A stretch of DNA of 64,000 bases. Source: Sphingorhabdus sp. EL138 (lineage in GTDB: Bacteria > Pseudomonadota > Alphaproteobacteria > Sphingomonadales > Sphingomonadaceae). This document shows, in pieces, positions 18,230 through 27,070 of this stretch. The stretch covers positions 62,001-126,000 of the forward strand of contig NZ_OGVD01000004.1 of assembly GCF_900258045.1 (NCBI RefSeq). Direction: 5' to 3'. Every line of letters begins with the position of its first letter. Within the stretch, counting starts at the first letter, position 1. The notes beneath the pieces are model-generated. The model had not been told where the DNA came from, did not search any database, and saw nothing but the letters and a program-made list of their open reading frames with translations. The translations under genes were made by a program, and so were the position numbers.

Positions 18230-19436
18230 CTTTTCCTACACGGCAATCGATCCGAAGGGCCGGGAGAAAACCGGCAGGCTGGCGGCGGAAAGCAACGATG
18301 CCGCCCGTGCCAAACTGGCGGAGCGCAATTTGTATGTCGTGAAGGTGGAAACCGCGCAGGGCGTGGAAGCAAAGCCTACCCGTTCGCTTTTTGGCCCCAA
18401 AAAACTCCGTGCCAAGGAATTGACCCTGTTCACCCGGCAATTGTCGTCCCTTGTTCAGGTCAGTCCGCTTGAAGAAGCACTGCGGACCATTGGCAGCCAG
18501 AATGAAAAAGAACATGTCCGCGCGCGCATCGGTTCGGTCCATGCCGGTGTCATGGAAGGGCAACGGCTGGCCGAGGCCATGCGCCGCGAGCCGGCGAGCT
18601 TTCCGCCGCTTTACCGCGCTATGATATCAGCTGGGGAAAGCTCGGGAACATTGCCAGACATTACCGAAAGGCTCGCCAGCCTGCTGGAGCGTCAGGCAGA
18701 GATGCGCGGCAAGCTGATCAGTGCGCTGGCCTATCCCATTGTACTGGCACTGGTGGCGATTGTGGTGGTCGCGCTTTTGATGATTGCCGTCGTGCCCAAA
18801 GTCGTCGAGCAATTTGACGACGTGAATCAACAGCTTCCCTTTGTCACGCGGCTGGTCATCGGCATATCCGATTTTCTCGCCAACTGGTGGGGCGCAATTT
18901 TAGGTGTGATCTTGATTATCGGCTTTGCCGGTTGGCGGGCGTTGAAAGAACCAAAGGTCAAATACCGCTTTGACGGTTTTCTGCTGCGGATTCCCTTTTT
19001 GGGCAGATTGCTGCGCGACTTAAACGCGGCACGGTTGGCGAGGACCTTGTCCACCATGGTTGCAAGTCGCTTACCGATATTGGAAGGGCTGCGGCTGACG
19101 ACCAACACGATCGGCAATAGCGTGCTGCGCAAAGCGTGTGAGGACATGACGGAAGCCATCAGAGGTGGCGGAAGCTTGTCCAAGGCGCTCAAAAATACGG
19201 GGGTTTTCCCGCCGATGCTGGTCTATCTGACCGCCAGTGGGGAAGCATCGGGGCAGCTTGACGAGATGCTGGCCCGGGCCGCCGATTATCTCGAACGCGA
19301 ATTTGACAATTTCAGTTCCACCGCTTTGTCATTGCTGGAACCGCTGATCATTGTTTTGCTGGGCGGTGTTGTTGCGGTGGTGATTTTGGCTATATTATTG
19401 CCGATATTGCAGCTTCAGAATCTGGCCGGACTGTAA
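18222..19436 (+). CDS. gspF: Type II secretion inner-membrane platform protein F
   Basis: A 404-residue GspF with two T2SSF domains (about 70-195 and 270-395) and three membrane segments (near 168-190, 218-240 and 375-397). The ATG at 18222 gives the standard family start MPDFSYTAIDPKG; in-frame GTG 18198 and ATG 18210 lie further upstream. The start lies inside the end of gspE, so coupling is likely. GspF is the membrane platform on which the ATPase acts. Confidence 0.93.
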   Translation: MPDFSYTAIDPKGREKTGRLAAESNDAARAKLAERNLYVVKVETAQGVEAKPTRSLFGPKKLRAKELTLFTRQLSSLVQVSPLEEALRTIGSQNEKEHVRARIGSVHAGVMEGQRLAEAMRREPASFPPLYRAMISAGESSGTLPDITERLASLLERQAEMRGKLISALAYPIVLALVAIVVVALLMIAVVPKVVEQFDDVNQQLPFVTRLVIGISDFLANWWGAILGVILIIGFAGWRALKEPKVKYRFDGFLLRIPFLGRLLRDLNAARLARTLSTMVASRLPILEGLRLTTNTIGNSVLRKACEDMTEAIRGGGSLSKALKNTGVFPPMLVYLTASGEASGQLDEMLARAADYLEREFDNFSSTALSLLEPLIIVLLGGVVAVVILAILLPILQLQNLAGL

Positions 19437-19446
19437 GGCGGGATCG

Positions 19447-19944
19447 ATGGGAAAACATATGTTCAAGATTTCACACAATCTCTTCACCGACATGGGGCGC
19501 CCAACTGCACGTGGTGACAAGAAGAAACCGAAACCCAATGGCTTCACACTGGTCGAATTGATGGTGGTCATTTTCATTCTCGGCCTTCTGACCACGGTGG
19601 TCGTCATCAACGTGTTGCCGAGTCAGGACCGTGCGATGGTTGAAAAGGCGCGGGCTGATATCGCCACTTTGGGGCAGGCGCTGGAAATGTACCGGCTTGA
19701 TAATCTCTCCTATCCCGCTTCATCCGACGGTTTGGCGGCGTTGACGAGCGCGCCTGCATCGCTGCCGCCATCGGCGCGCTATCGGCAGGGCGGTTACATC
19801 AAGAAGCTTCCCGATGATCCGTGGGGGCGGCCGTATCAATATGACAATCCGGGACGCAATGGGCCGGGTTTTGATCTCTATTCACTGGGCGCGGACGGTG
19901 CTCCGGGCGGCGAAGACGACAATGCGGACATTTACGCGGAATAG
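19447..19944 (+). CDS. gspG: Type II secretion major pseudopilin
   Basis: A pre-pseudopilin with the cleavage and methylation motif KPNG/FTLVELMVVIFILG, Glu5 included, followed by the GspG fold. The C-terminal calcium-site region is present (DDPWGRPYQYDNPGRNG, SLGADGAPGGEDDNADI). The leader is unusually long if the ATG at 19447 is used (32 residues); ATG 19459 or 19492 would give 28 or 17. GspG is processed by the prepilin peptidase, which is not encoded in this window. The usual gspH-I-J-K genes do not follow. Confidence 0.93.
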   Translation: MGKHMFKISHNLFTDMGRPTARGDKKKPKPNGFTLVELMVVIFILGLLTTVVVINVLPSQDRAMVEKARADIATLGQALEMYRLDNLSYPASSDGLAALTSAPASLPPSARYRQGGYIKKLPDDPWGRPYQYDNPGRNGPGFDLYSLGADGAPGGEDDNADIYAE

Positions 19945-20032
19945 CCAAACTGCCAAAGGTGACATTGCGGCCAAAATTGACTAGCTAACCGCTAAAGACG
20001 CAATAAAGTTTTTCAGCCGAGTCGGGGAGGTC

Positions 20033-20098
20033 ATGTTGGAACAAAATCCGTTGCTGTCTCTTTCCATTCGTCGATCGATCCGGGCCATGGGCGGCTAA
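20033..20098 (+). CDS. 21-codon ORF between gspG and gspL, coupled to gspL
   Basis: The ATG at 20033 is preceded by GGGGAGG at 20024-20030, the best ribosome binding site in the operon. The ORF codes for a 21-residue, basic peptide (MLEQNPLLSLSIRRSIRAMGG) whose stop overlaps the gspL start in TAATG. No stronger SD exists for gspL, so translation of the short ORF probably feeds gspL. It sits where gspH-I-J-K lie in complete operons; it could be a leader, the rebuilt end of a deletion, or a real small protein. I see no homology with a pseudopilin. Confidence 0.5.
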   Translation: MLEQNPLLSLSIRRSIRAMGG

Positions 20099-21225
20099 TG
20101 TCGGCATCCAAGCTCTTTGTGACAGTTTTTCCGGATGCAGAGGCGCAAGCCCTGCAATGGTGGCTTGTGATGGACGGCGTACTGAAGGCCAAAGGCTGTG
20201 ATACTGACCCTCTGCTCGCTGCTGGACTAAAGCTGCCTTCGGCCGAAAACGAACCGATTGTCCATATCGCGCTGCTGTCCACAGCGCTTGGCATCGTACG
20301 CTGGCATGATCCGCTTGATGATATAACCGAACAGCAGGCATTGGCGGCAGCCCGCCTGGTTGCGCAGGAAAACAGCCTCGATGTGGAAAACCTCCATATA
20401 GCGGCTGTTGCCGATGACGCGGGGCAGGTGGCGACCGCATCGGTTGGCAAGGATGTGATCGCCAGTGGACTGGTCCGACTGCAAGCCCTTGGCATTGATT
20501 CCGATGTAATTGTCCCGGCTGGATGGCTGATCGCGCCCGAAGAAGACACCGTCGTGGAGGCCGATTTCGGCTTTGAAAAATTGCTGCGGGCACAGCAGAT
20601 GATCATTCCCGATGAGCCATCCTTGCGCGCGCATCTTGTTGGTGACGGCAGCGTCACTATTTTGCCAGAAGCATCGGTTGATCAGGCGCTCGTCAATGCC
20701 GCGGACAGCGGCACGCTGAACTTGCGTTCCGGTGCTTTCGCCAAAAAAGCCGAAAGGTCGATGACTGCGCCGCAAAGGCGGCTACTGGGCTGGCTGGCCG
20801 TGGCTGCTCTGGTCATCTCTTTGCTGATTCCGGTTGTTCAATTGGTGAAGTATCACTGGGCTATAGCGGATGCGGAAACGGCAGCGCTGGCTGCGGCTAA
20901 ACCGGTGATTGGACCCGCGGAAAGCGTGGATGAAGCAGACCGGCTGCTCAACGAACGGCTGATCCGTGAAAATCGCGGCAACATCGCCTTTTCGGTGCCA
21001 GCATCTGCGCTGTTCTCGGCCGTTCAGCAGACCCAGGGCGTTTCGATAGAGCGGATCAGCTATCGTAAGGACGGCACTGTTCTGGCAGGTCTGACGGCGG
21101 TGAGGAATGAAGACATAAACCCGGCTCTGATCGCGCTTCAAAATGCGGGATTCCTGATAACCGCGACGCCCCGGACCGATGCGACAGGATCATCCAAGGC
21201 TGACATTACGGTGCGCGCACCATGA
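20098..21225 (+). CDS. gspL: Type II secretion inner-membrane protein L
   Basis: A 375-residue GspL-like protein: a cytosolic actin-like domain that docks GspE (about 1-215), one membrane segment (about 227-247, LGWLAVAALVISLLIPVVQLV) and a periplasmic ferredoxin-like domain (about 290-375). The sequence is divergent, as usual for GspL, and the call rests on size, topology and place in the operon. The start shares one base with the short upstream ORF; the stop overlaps gspM by ATGA. Confidence 0.85.
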   Translation: MSASKLFVTVFPDAEAQALQWWLVMDGVLKAKGCDTDPLLAAGLKLPSAENEPIVHIALLSTALGIVRWHDPLDDITEQQALAAARLVAQENSLDVENLHIAAVADDAGQVATASVGKDVIASGLVRLQALGIDSDVIVPAGWLIAPEEDTVVEADFGFEKLLRAQQMIIPDEPSLRAHLVGDGSVTILPEASVDQALVNAADSGTLNLRSGAFAKKAERSMTAPQRRLLGWLAVAALVISLLIPVVQLVKYHWAIADAETAALAAAKPVIGPAESVDEADRLLNERLIRENRGNIAFSVPASALFSAVQQTQGVSIERISYRKDGTVLAGLTAVRNEDINPALIALQNAGFLITATPRTDATGSSKADITVRAP

Positions 21226-21704
21226 TCGCTGCCCTGAAAGAATGGTTCCAGGCGCTTAGTCAGCGCGAGAAGGTAATGATCGGGATATTGGGCGTTCTGG
21301 TTGCTTTGGTTGTCGGATATTACGCAATCGTCGCGCCTTTCATCAACGCCTATGTGTCGGCTGAAAAAAGCTATGCGGATGCCATTGAAAGTCAGGCGCG
21401 GATTGAATCCAAGGTGGCGGCATTGACCGCACCGGCAGACAAGACGGTAACGCCCGTAGCTGGCCCGTTGGACGTTTTTATCAGCCAAAATGCCGGGGAA
21501 GCAGGCTTTGCAGTCGGACGGCTGGATCCGCAGACCAACGGTATGGTCAGATTGGCGATTGATTCCGCCAAGCCGACGGCCCTGTTTGGTTGGCTGGCAA
21601 CGCTGGAAGCCCGCGGCATATCTGTCGAGGAACTCGCGGTTAATCCCGCAGGCAACGAAACCGTTACTGCAACAATATTGCTACGATCTACAAAACCGGA
21701 TTAG
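21222..21704 (+). CDS. gspM: Type II secretion inner-membrane protein M
   Basis: A 160-residue GspM: short cytosolic start, one membrane segment (about 18-39, VMIGILGVLVALVVGYYAIV) and a periplasmic coiled and ferredoxin-like region (LDVFISQNAGEAGF, LFGWLATLEARGISVEEL). It pairs with GspL in the platform. It ends the operon; no gspN or gspO follows, and the next gene is convergent with four bases between stops. Confidence 0.87.
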   Translation: MIAALKEWFQALSQREKVMIGILGVLVALVVGYYAIVAPFINAYVSAEKSYADAIESQARIESKVAALTAPADKTVTPVAGPLDVFISQNAGEAGFAVGRLDPQTNGMVRLAIDSAKPTALFGWLATLEARGISVEELAVNPAGNETVTATILLRSTKPD

Positions 21705-21708
21705 GTGT

Positions 21709-22806
21709 TCAGACTGCCTCGGCGGTCGTCTTGGATTTGTCAGCTTTCGCGTCTTCGCTGAACATCAGGCCGCCATCATCTTCAGACATGGCTTCCGGAC
21801 TTGTCTGTTGATCTTCCACGTTCAGCTTTTTCTCCTGCACCCAGTTGCCGTCGGCATCGCGGATATATTTCGGTGCGCGCTGAACGTTCCAGACCAGACC
21901 CATTTTTTCCCAGAGCGAGATGATATAGCCGTTCACGTCCACTTCCCACCACATCATGCCGGCATAGGCGGAACGAGGATGCTGGTGATGGTTGTTGTGC
22001 CATCCGTCGCCAAAGGTCATCCAGGCCATGAACCAGTTATTGCGGGATCCGTCCTTGGTCTTGAAGCGTTGTGATCCGAAGACATGGCCGACGCTGTTTA
22101 CGCCCATGACGAAGTTGAGGAAGAAGAAATTGCGGAAAAACCCGCCGATCAGGATCGTACCGATAATATGTTCCGGTCCGCCAAAGGCTAGCGCCCATAG
22201 TGCGGGGAATACAACACTGGAAAAAATTGCAATGGACCAGCGGTGCCGGTGACACCACAGGACTTGCGGATCATCGATCAGGCCCTTGCCGTAAACTTTC
22301 ATATCCGACGTGGTGTTGTCGAACAGCCAGCCAAAATGAGCGATGCCGAGGCCCTTCCACTTCGACATTTTCTTGCCATGGCCATCAATATAGGGGCTGT
22401 GCAGGTCGCCAACCCGGTCGGAAAAGGCATGATGCCGCCGGTGATCGGCCGCCCATTTCAGGACCGAAGCCTGACAGGCCATTTGCGCCATAATGCCAAT
22501 GGCAAGACGCATTTTCGGACCGGCTTCAAAAGCGCGATGCGTATAAAAGCGGTGATAGCCGATACCAACACCCATGTTGATCAGGACATAGCCAAACAGG
22601 AAAGCAGACCATTCGACCCAGCCAGTGGCATGGGTCAGCGTCCAGTAAAGTGCGCCAAGTGATCCGATAACCATAGAGGACAGCAGGATGCCATATTCGA
22701 TGCGTTTGGCCCGCGCGGCGGGTCCGCCGATGATTACACCATGTTGTGGATGCGATTCTGAAGGTTCAAACCGGTCTGGTTGAATGTCACTATACGCGGT
22801 AGCCAT
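21709..22806 (-). CDS. Acyl-CoA/acyl-lipid delta-9-type fatty acid desaturase
   Basis: A 365-residue membrane desaturase with the three His boxes of the stearoyl-CoA desaturase class: HRFYTH (HxxxxH), HRRHH (HxxHH) and HNNHH (HxxHH). Four membrane segments flank them. It inserts a double bond into a fatty acyl chain using oxygen and an electron donor, so it probably tunes membrane fluidity. An extra acidic C-terminal tail of about 60 residues follows the catalytic region. The 255 bases upstream include an A+T rich stretch that likely holds its promoter. Confidence 0.87.
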   Translation of the reverse strand: MATAYSDIQPDRFEPSESHPQHGVIIGGPAARAKRIEYGILLSSMVIGSLGALYWTLTHATGWVEWSAFLFGYVLINMGVGIGYHRFYTHRAFEAGPKMRLAIGIMAQMACQASVLKWAADHRRHHAFSDRVGDLHSPYIDGHGKKMSKWKGLGIAHFGWLFDNTTSDMKVYGKGLIDDPQVLWCHRHRWSIAIFSSVVFPALWALAFGGPEHIIGTILIGGFFRNFFFLNFVMGVNSVGHVFGSQRFKTKDGSRNNWFMAWMTFGDGWHNNHHQHPRSAYAGMMWWEVDVNGYIISLWEKMGLVWNVQRAPKYIRDADGNWVQEKKLNVEDQQTSPEAMSEDDGGLMFSEDAKADKSKTTAEAV

Positions 22807-23061
22807 AGATATGCCCCTGATACTATTTACATCAGTGAAATTAGCGGTTTTGGGAAAAGATTACAATTCTCTTAACTATTATTCGAACCGATATGGAGGC
22901 GATTGGCCAAAATCGAAAAAGTTTCGTTTGGAATCAAGTTAGTGCTGCCACTGTGGCCATGACCTCGTCGCATCATCCGTCCGTCTCGTTCGGGGATATC
23001 ATATGTTCATGAAAGGAAAGTCGCCTTTCGGGGGATTCGCAATCCGCCATGCTCATGCCTG

Positions 23062-23487
23062 TCACCGGAAAGTTTCGGTCAATCTCTCCAGATAGTCAGC
23101 CAGATTCTCTATCTCGGTGTCATCCAGCACGGATTCTATGCGGTTATTTATCTTTTTGAACGGCGGGCGGGTGTTTTGGTGGATTGCATGCCCGTCGTCG
23201 GTAAGGTTCAGGAGCTTGGCCCTGCCATCATGCTCGCTTTTCTGACGCTCAACATATCCAAGGCCAATGAGCCGCCTGACCATTGCGGTAATGGCCGATT
23301 CGTTCAGGCCGAGGGCTACAGCCACGTCCTTTTGGGTCACATCTGTGCCATTACCAATGACTGCAATCACGCCAAGCTGCGCCGTGGTCACATTACCGCT
23401 TTCCAGAAGGTCCCGATCCGCGCGTTTTTGCAGGAAATGCGCAGCCAGTTGCAAGCGCCAGTATAGCTTCAGTTTCGATGCAGACAT
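23062..23487 (-). CDS. MarR-family transcriptional regulator
   Basis: A 141-residue MarR protein with a winged helix: VTQKDVAVALGLNESAITAMVRRLIGLGYVERQ, then the wing KSEHDGRAKLLNLTDDG. N- and C-terminal helices make the dimer interface. It is divergent from an alcohol dehydrogenase with 79 bases between starts, and that gap holds a perfect 18-bp inverted repeat, so it most likely represses the dehydrogenase and perhaps itself. Confidence 0.87.
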   Translation of the reverse strand: MSASKLKLYWRLQLAAHFLQKRADRDLLESGNVTTAQLGVIAVIGNGTDVTQKDVAVALGLNESAITAMVRRLIGLGYVERQKSEHDGRAKLLNLTDDGHAIHQNTRPPFKKINNRIESVLDDTEIENLADYLERLTETFR

Positions 23488-23517
23488 GGGCTTTCTCTAG
23501 CCCCCTTGAAAATTTCT

Positions 23518-23561
23518 GTCCTCTGGAATATACTTTAGGAGTGAAGTATATTCCAGAGGAC
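23518..23561. promoter_or_regulatory. Perfect 18-bp inverted repeat, candidate MarR operator
   Basis: The left arm GTCCTCTGGAATATACTT (23518-23535) is repeated exactly in inverted form at 23544-23561, with an 8-base spacer. The right arm contains AGAGGA, the ribosome binding site of the dehydrogenase at 23567. A bound repressor would cover the promoter, and in RNA the hairpin would also hide the ribosome binding site. Confidence 0.8.
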
Positions 23562-23566
23562 GTTCG

Positions 23567-24616
23567 ATGATAGATAGCAGCATGCAACAGTTTACCTTTT
23601 TGGCAGCCAGGCAATTCGAATGGCGCGAAGTCCCCACGCCGAAAATAGAAAGCCCGGGGCAGGCCATTGTCAGACCATTGGCGGTCACCCGCTGCGACCT
23701 CGACCTCTATATAGCGAACGGCATTGTTCCCATGCGGAACGAAGCGTTTGCCTTTGGTCATGAAATTGCCGGCGAAGTTGTCGAAATTGGCGATGATGTA
23801 AATGGATTTGTTCCCGGTGACAGGGTCATTGTTCCATTCCAGATTAACTGTGGGACATGCAAAAATTGCCAACTTGGCTTTCCTAACGCCTGCACCAGTG
23901 TTCCGGCCTTTTCAGCTTATGGCCTGGCGCAAAGTAGCGGCAAGGACTGGGGCGGTGGATTGAGCGATTATGTGCTGGTCCCCTATGCAGATGCAATGCT
24001 GGTCAAAATTCCCGATCAGATATCGCTGCCGGTGGCGGCGGCCATTTCTGACAATGCCAGTGACGGATATCGGACGGTTGCAGGCCCCCTGGAAAAACAG
24101 CCCGGAGAAGATGTTCTGATTGTCGGTGGTCTTGCTCAAAGTGTCGGGCTGTTTGCTGCTCAGGCGGCGTTAGCTCTGGGGGCAGGACGCGTCGTTTATA
24201 CAGACTTTGACAGCGACAGGTTGAGCCGGGCAAAAAAGATCGGCGCACAGGTACTGGAGAGGCAATATCATGCCGACATGCCTGTTGATGGACAGTTTTC
24301 CATCGTCGTCGATGCATCCAATATGCCGGATGGTCTGATCTATGCGCTGAATTCCACTGCGGCTTGTGGCCATTGCACCGGCGTATCTGCGCCCGGGAGA
24401 AAGATGGACAATATCCCGTTGGGATCAATGTACATGAAGGGTATCACCTATGACATAAGCCGGGCCCAAGCGCGGGCGACGATGCCGGGTGTCATCAAAT
24501 GCGCCTGCGACGGACGCATAAAGCACGAAGAGGTGATTTCAAAATCAGTGCCTTTTGCGCAGGCCGAAGAGATGATCACAGATCCCGACATCAAAGTCGT
24601 TTTTGTCAAAGACTGA
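23567..24616 (+). CDS. Zinc-dependent medium-chain alcohol dehydrogenase
   Basis: A 349-residue MDR protein. The GroES-like part has catalytic zinc ligands Cys (TRCDLDLY) and the GHE motif (FGHEIAGEVVEIG) and the four structural zinc cysteines in CGTCKNCQLGFPNAC. The Rossmann part has a degenerate dinucleotide loop, VGGLAQSVG. The substrate is unknown. AGAGGA lies six bases before the ATG, within the right arm of the inverted repeat, so expression is probably under the divergent MarR regulator. Confidence 0.83.
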   Translation: MIDSSMQQFTFLAARQFEWREVPTPKIESPGQAIVRPLAVTRCDLDLYIANGIVPMRNEAFAFGHEIAGEVVEIGDDVNGFVPGDRVIVPFQINCGTCKNCQLGFPNACTSVPAFSAYGLAQSSGKDWGGGLSDYVLVPYADAMLVKIPDQISLPVAAAISDNASDGYRTVAGPLEKQPGEDVLIVGGLAQSVGLFAAQAALALGAGRVVYTDFDSDRLSRAKKIGAQVLERQYHADMPVDGQFSIVVDASNMPDGLIYALNSTAACGHCTGVSAPGRKMDNIPLGSMYMKGITYDISRAQARATMPGVIKCACDGRIKHEEVISKSVPFAQAEEMITDPDIKVVFVKD

Positions 24617-24636
24617 ACCTGCCTTTCAAGGCTCCA

Positions 24637-25440
24637 TCAATCGATATTGACGTTGTTGCGAGAAGATCGCGGAGTTGACCGGACCCTCGGCGCAGTACGA
24701 GGCGTCGATCTTGACCTTGTCTTTGGCCTGGCTTGCTGGCGCCGCTGCTGTGCTGCGGCTGGCCGCGCACGGCGTTCGGACCGGGCGTTGTCGCTTCGGC
24801 GGTTGGCGCGCCGGTTTTGCCTGGTCTCGCCGCTGCGCTGACCACGGATTGCGCCATCACGCAAGGCTGCCCGGCCTGTACGGGCACCACTATCGGTTCT
24901 GCGTTCCCGTCTTTCCGCTCTCCGCTCGCGGCGCTCGGCGCGCTGTTCCGGGGTTAGGTTGCGGAGTCTTTCTTCTCTGCGTTCCCGGCGTTCTGCTCGT
25001 TGCTCGGGTGTGAGGTTGCGACGCCGTTCGGCACGGCGGTCTCGGCGCTCGGCGCGTTGCTCCGGTGTCAGGTTGCGCCACCTTTCCCCTCGGCGACCGC
25101 CTTTGCGCCAACCATATTCAGCGCGCTTTCTGGCCCAGTGGCGCCGGTGATGGCGCTTCATCGCATAGCGGGATCCGCGCCGGTCGAAAATATAGATGCC
25201 GTAACCGGGATAGTAGAAACTGTCATACCAGCCGCCGCCAAATCCGATATTGGCATAGCCATAACCATTGTCGCAAGCATAATAATCATCGAAGGGCGCA
25301 TAGGGATCGCAGCCATAGCCTACGCCGTTCACATAGCCGTCACCATATGAGCCGCCGCCATAGGCGCAGGCGCTGAGACCGAGCATTGCTCCGCCAAGCA
25401 AGGCCGGTTTTGCAAGCTTGTTGATCCAGTTATGAGCCAT
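24637..25440 (-). CDS. Arg-rich repeat lipoprotein
   Basis: The start at 25440 is preferred over ATG 25446, because AGAGGGG lies at good spacing only from the second ATG. The product (267 residues) has a lipoprotein signal (lipobox LSAC), a Gly/Tyr/Asp-rich segment (about 28-85) and then a strongly basic part. The basic part has three copies of a unit RNLTPEQRAERRxRR of about 20-22 residues, and a low-complexity Arg/Ser/Thr tail. Similar NLTPEQRAERR repeats occur in small periplasmic proteins. No enzymatic motif is seen; binding to acidic polymers is a guess. Confidence 0.65.
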   Translation of the reverse strand: MAHNWINKLAKPALLGGAMLGLSACAYGGGSYGDGYVNGVGYGCDPYAPFDDYYACDNGYGYANIGFGGGWYDSFYYPGYGIYIFDRRGSRYAMKRHHRRHWARKRAEYGWRKGGRRGERWRNLTPEQRAERRDRRAERRRNLTPEQRAERRERREERLRNLTPEQRAERRERRAERRERRTDSGARTGRAALRDGAIRGQRSGETRQNRRANRRSDNARSERRARPAAAQQRRQQARPKTRSRSTPRTAPRVRSTPRSSRNNVNID

Positions 25441-25659
25441 GTTCATTCCCCTCTTTGCACCGGCCGCGCAGCATCGAGTGCTGCCGTTCCGATATTAGTT
25501 GCTTTAGACTGGCTTGGCCCCGCGAGTCCGACTTGTTTTCCTGTTGCCCTATTTTGTAACATTGACGGATTGAATTGGAAATGAACACAGATGCTTGCTG
25601 ACATTAATGAAAGTAGTTAGTATGATCCGGCAAAACTGAGTATTTTCGGAGAGATTATT

Positions 25660-27054
25660 TTGGCCAGCGCAGCACAAGCCCACGGATATCCCTATACCGA
25701 GACCGCCAACCCGCATTGGGTGAAACCCCCGAGCAAGGAAGCCCTTGAGCATATTCCAGGTGAGGAAGGTATACCCATATTCGGTTCGACGCTGAGACTT
25801 ATCAAGGATCCCATCGCGTTCGGGCGTCAAATGTTCGAAAAATATGGCTCGGTTTATCGGACTTATAATTTTGGCAAGCATAATGTCACGCTGCTCGGTG
25901 CCGATGCCACTGAACTGGTGATGTTCAACAAGGACAAGATTTTTTCCAGCGAGCAGGGCTGGGGACCGGTGCTCAACAATCTCTTTCCGCGCGGGTTGAT
26001 GCTGATGGATTTTGAACGTCACCGGGCGGATCGCAAAGCGCTATCGGTTGCGTTTAAGCCGGGGCCGATGAAACATCACTGCAAGGTTCTGAACGAAGGG
26101 ATAGCGGAGCGCGTGGCCGAGTGGAGCGGAACCGCATTTGAATTTTATCCGGCGATCAAATCCCTGTCACTGGACACAGCGGCGAGCGCGATTCTCGGCA
26201 TTCCCTGGGGTCCGGAAGCGGACAAGATCAACAAGGCTTTTGTCGATGAGGTGCAGGCCTCCGTCGGCGTTGCCCGCAAACCTATTCCGTTCACCAAGAT
26301 GTGGCGCGGCGTAAAGGCGCGCGAATATCTTCTGAGCTATTTCACACCGCAGGTGAAGGAACGGCGGCAAAAAGGCGGCGAGGATATTTTTACGCAAATC
26401 TGCCTGGCGACCCATGAAAATGGTGAGCTTCTGACCGAAGATGAAGTTGTCGATCACATGAACTTCCTGATGATGGCGGCGCATGACACCATCACGTCTT
26501 CGGCCACAAGCATGACCTATTTGCTCGCCAAGCACCCGGAATGGCAGGACAAGCTGCGCGAGGAATGCCTGTCTGTAGCTCCTGCCGGGCAGCCGCTGGC
26601 TTATGAAGATCTCGGCAAACTGGAATTGACCGAAATGGCATTCAAGGAATCCCTGCGCCTGATCCCGCCGGTGCCGAGCATACCGCGCCGGGCAGTCAAG
26701 GAATTCACTTTCCGCAACTATACCATCCCGGCCGGCACCAATATCGGCATCAGCCCGCAATTTGTTCACAAGATGGAAAAGCACTGGCCGAATCCGAGCA
26801 AATTTGACCCGATGCGCTTCACGCCGGAAAACAGCGCCGGTCGGCACAAATATGCCTGGGTGCCTTTTGGCGGCGGTGCCCATATGTGTCTGGGGCTGCA
26901 TTTCGCCTATATGCAGATCAAGATCTTGATGCATGCGATGCTGACACAGAATCGTATCGTCCTCAGCGGTGGACCGGATTACGAACCCAAATGGCAGGTT
27001 TTCCCGATCCCACAGCCACGCGATGGTCTGCCGGTCCAGCTAGAAGCGCTGTAA
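25660..27054 (+). CDS. Cytochrome P450
   Basis: A 464-residue soluble P450. Start is TTG at 25660 with GGAGAG six bases upstream. The I-helix motif is AAHDTITS, the K-helix ExxR is ESLR, and the heme loop is FGGGAHMCLG with Cys as the fifth heme ligand. It is a monooxygenase needing a ferredoxin partner that is not encoded nearby. The sequence is close to the CYP class seen in marine sphingomonads for alkyl or terpenoid substrates, but the substrate is unknown. The TetR gene is convergent, 16 bases downstream. Confidence 0.9.
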   Translation: MASAAQAHGYPYTETANPHWVKPPSKEALEHIPGEEGIPIFGSTLRLIKDPIAFGRQMFEKYGSVYRTYNFGKHNVTLLGADATELVMFNKDKIFSSEQGWGPVLNNLFPRGLMLMDFERHRADRKALSVAFKPGPMKHHCKVLNEGIAERVAEWSGTAFEFYPAIKSLSLDTAASAILGIPWGPEADKINKAFVDEVQASVGVARKPIPFTKMWRGVKAREYLLSYFTPQVKERRQKGGEDIFTQICLATHENGELLTEDEVVDHMNFLMMAAHDTITSSATSMTYLLAKHPEWQDKLREECLSVAPAGQPLAYEDLGKLELTEMAFKESLRLIPPVPSIPRRAVKEFTFRNYTIPAGTNIGISPQFVHKMEKHWPNPSKFDPMRFTPENSAGRHKYAWVPFGGGAHMCLGLHFAYMQIKILMHAMLTQNRIVLSGGPDYEPKWQVFPIPQPRDGLPVQLEAL

Positions 27055-27070
27055 AACGCGAAAGTGGCTG

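Noticed and set aside
19945-20097. Remnants of gspH-K in the gspG-gspL gap
   Set aside because: 153 bases read in all forward frames show no pseudopilin motif; only the 21-codon ORF stands out.
22807-23061. Possible small RNA or gene between desaturase and MarR genes
   Set aside because: Only an A+T rich promoter-like part and a short GAAAGG/CCTTTC pairing near 23010-23030 are seen; neither supports a gene.
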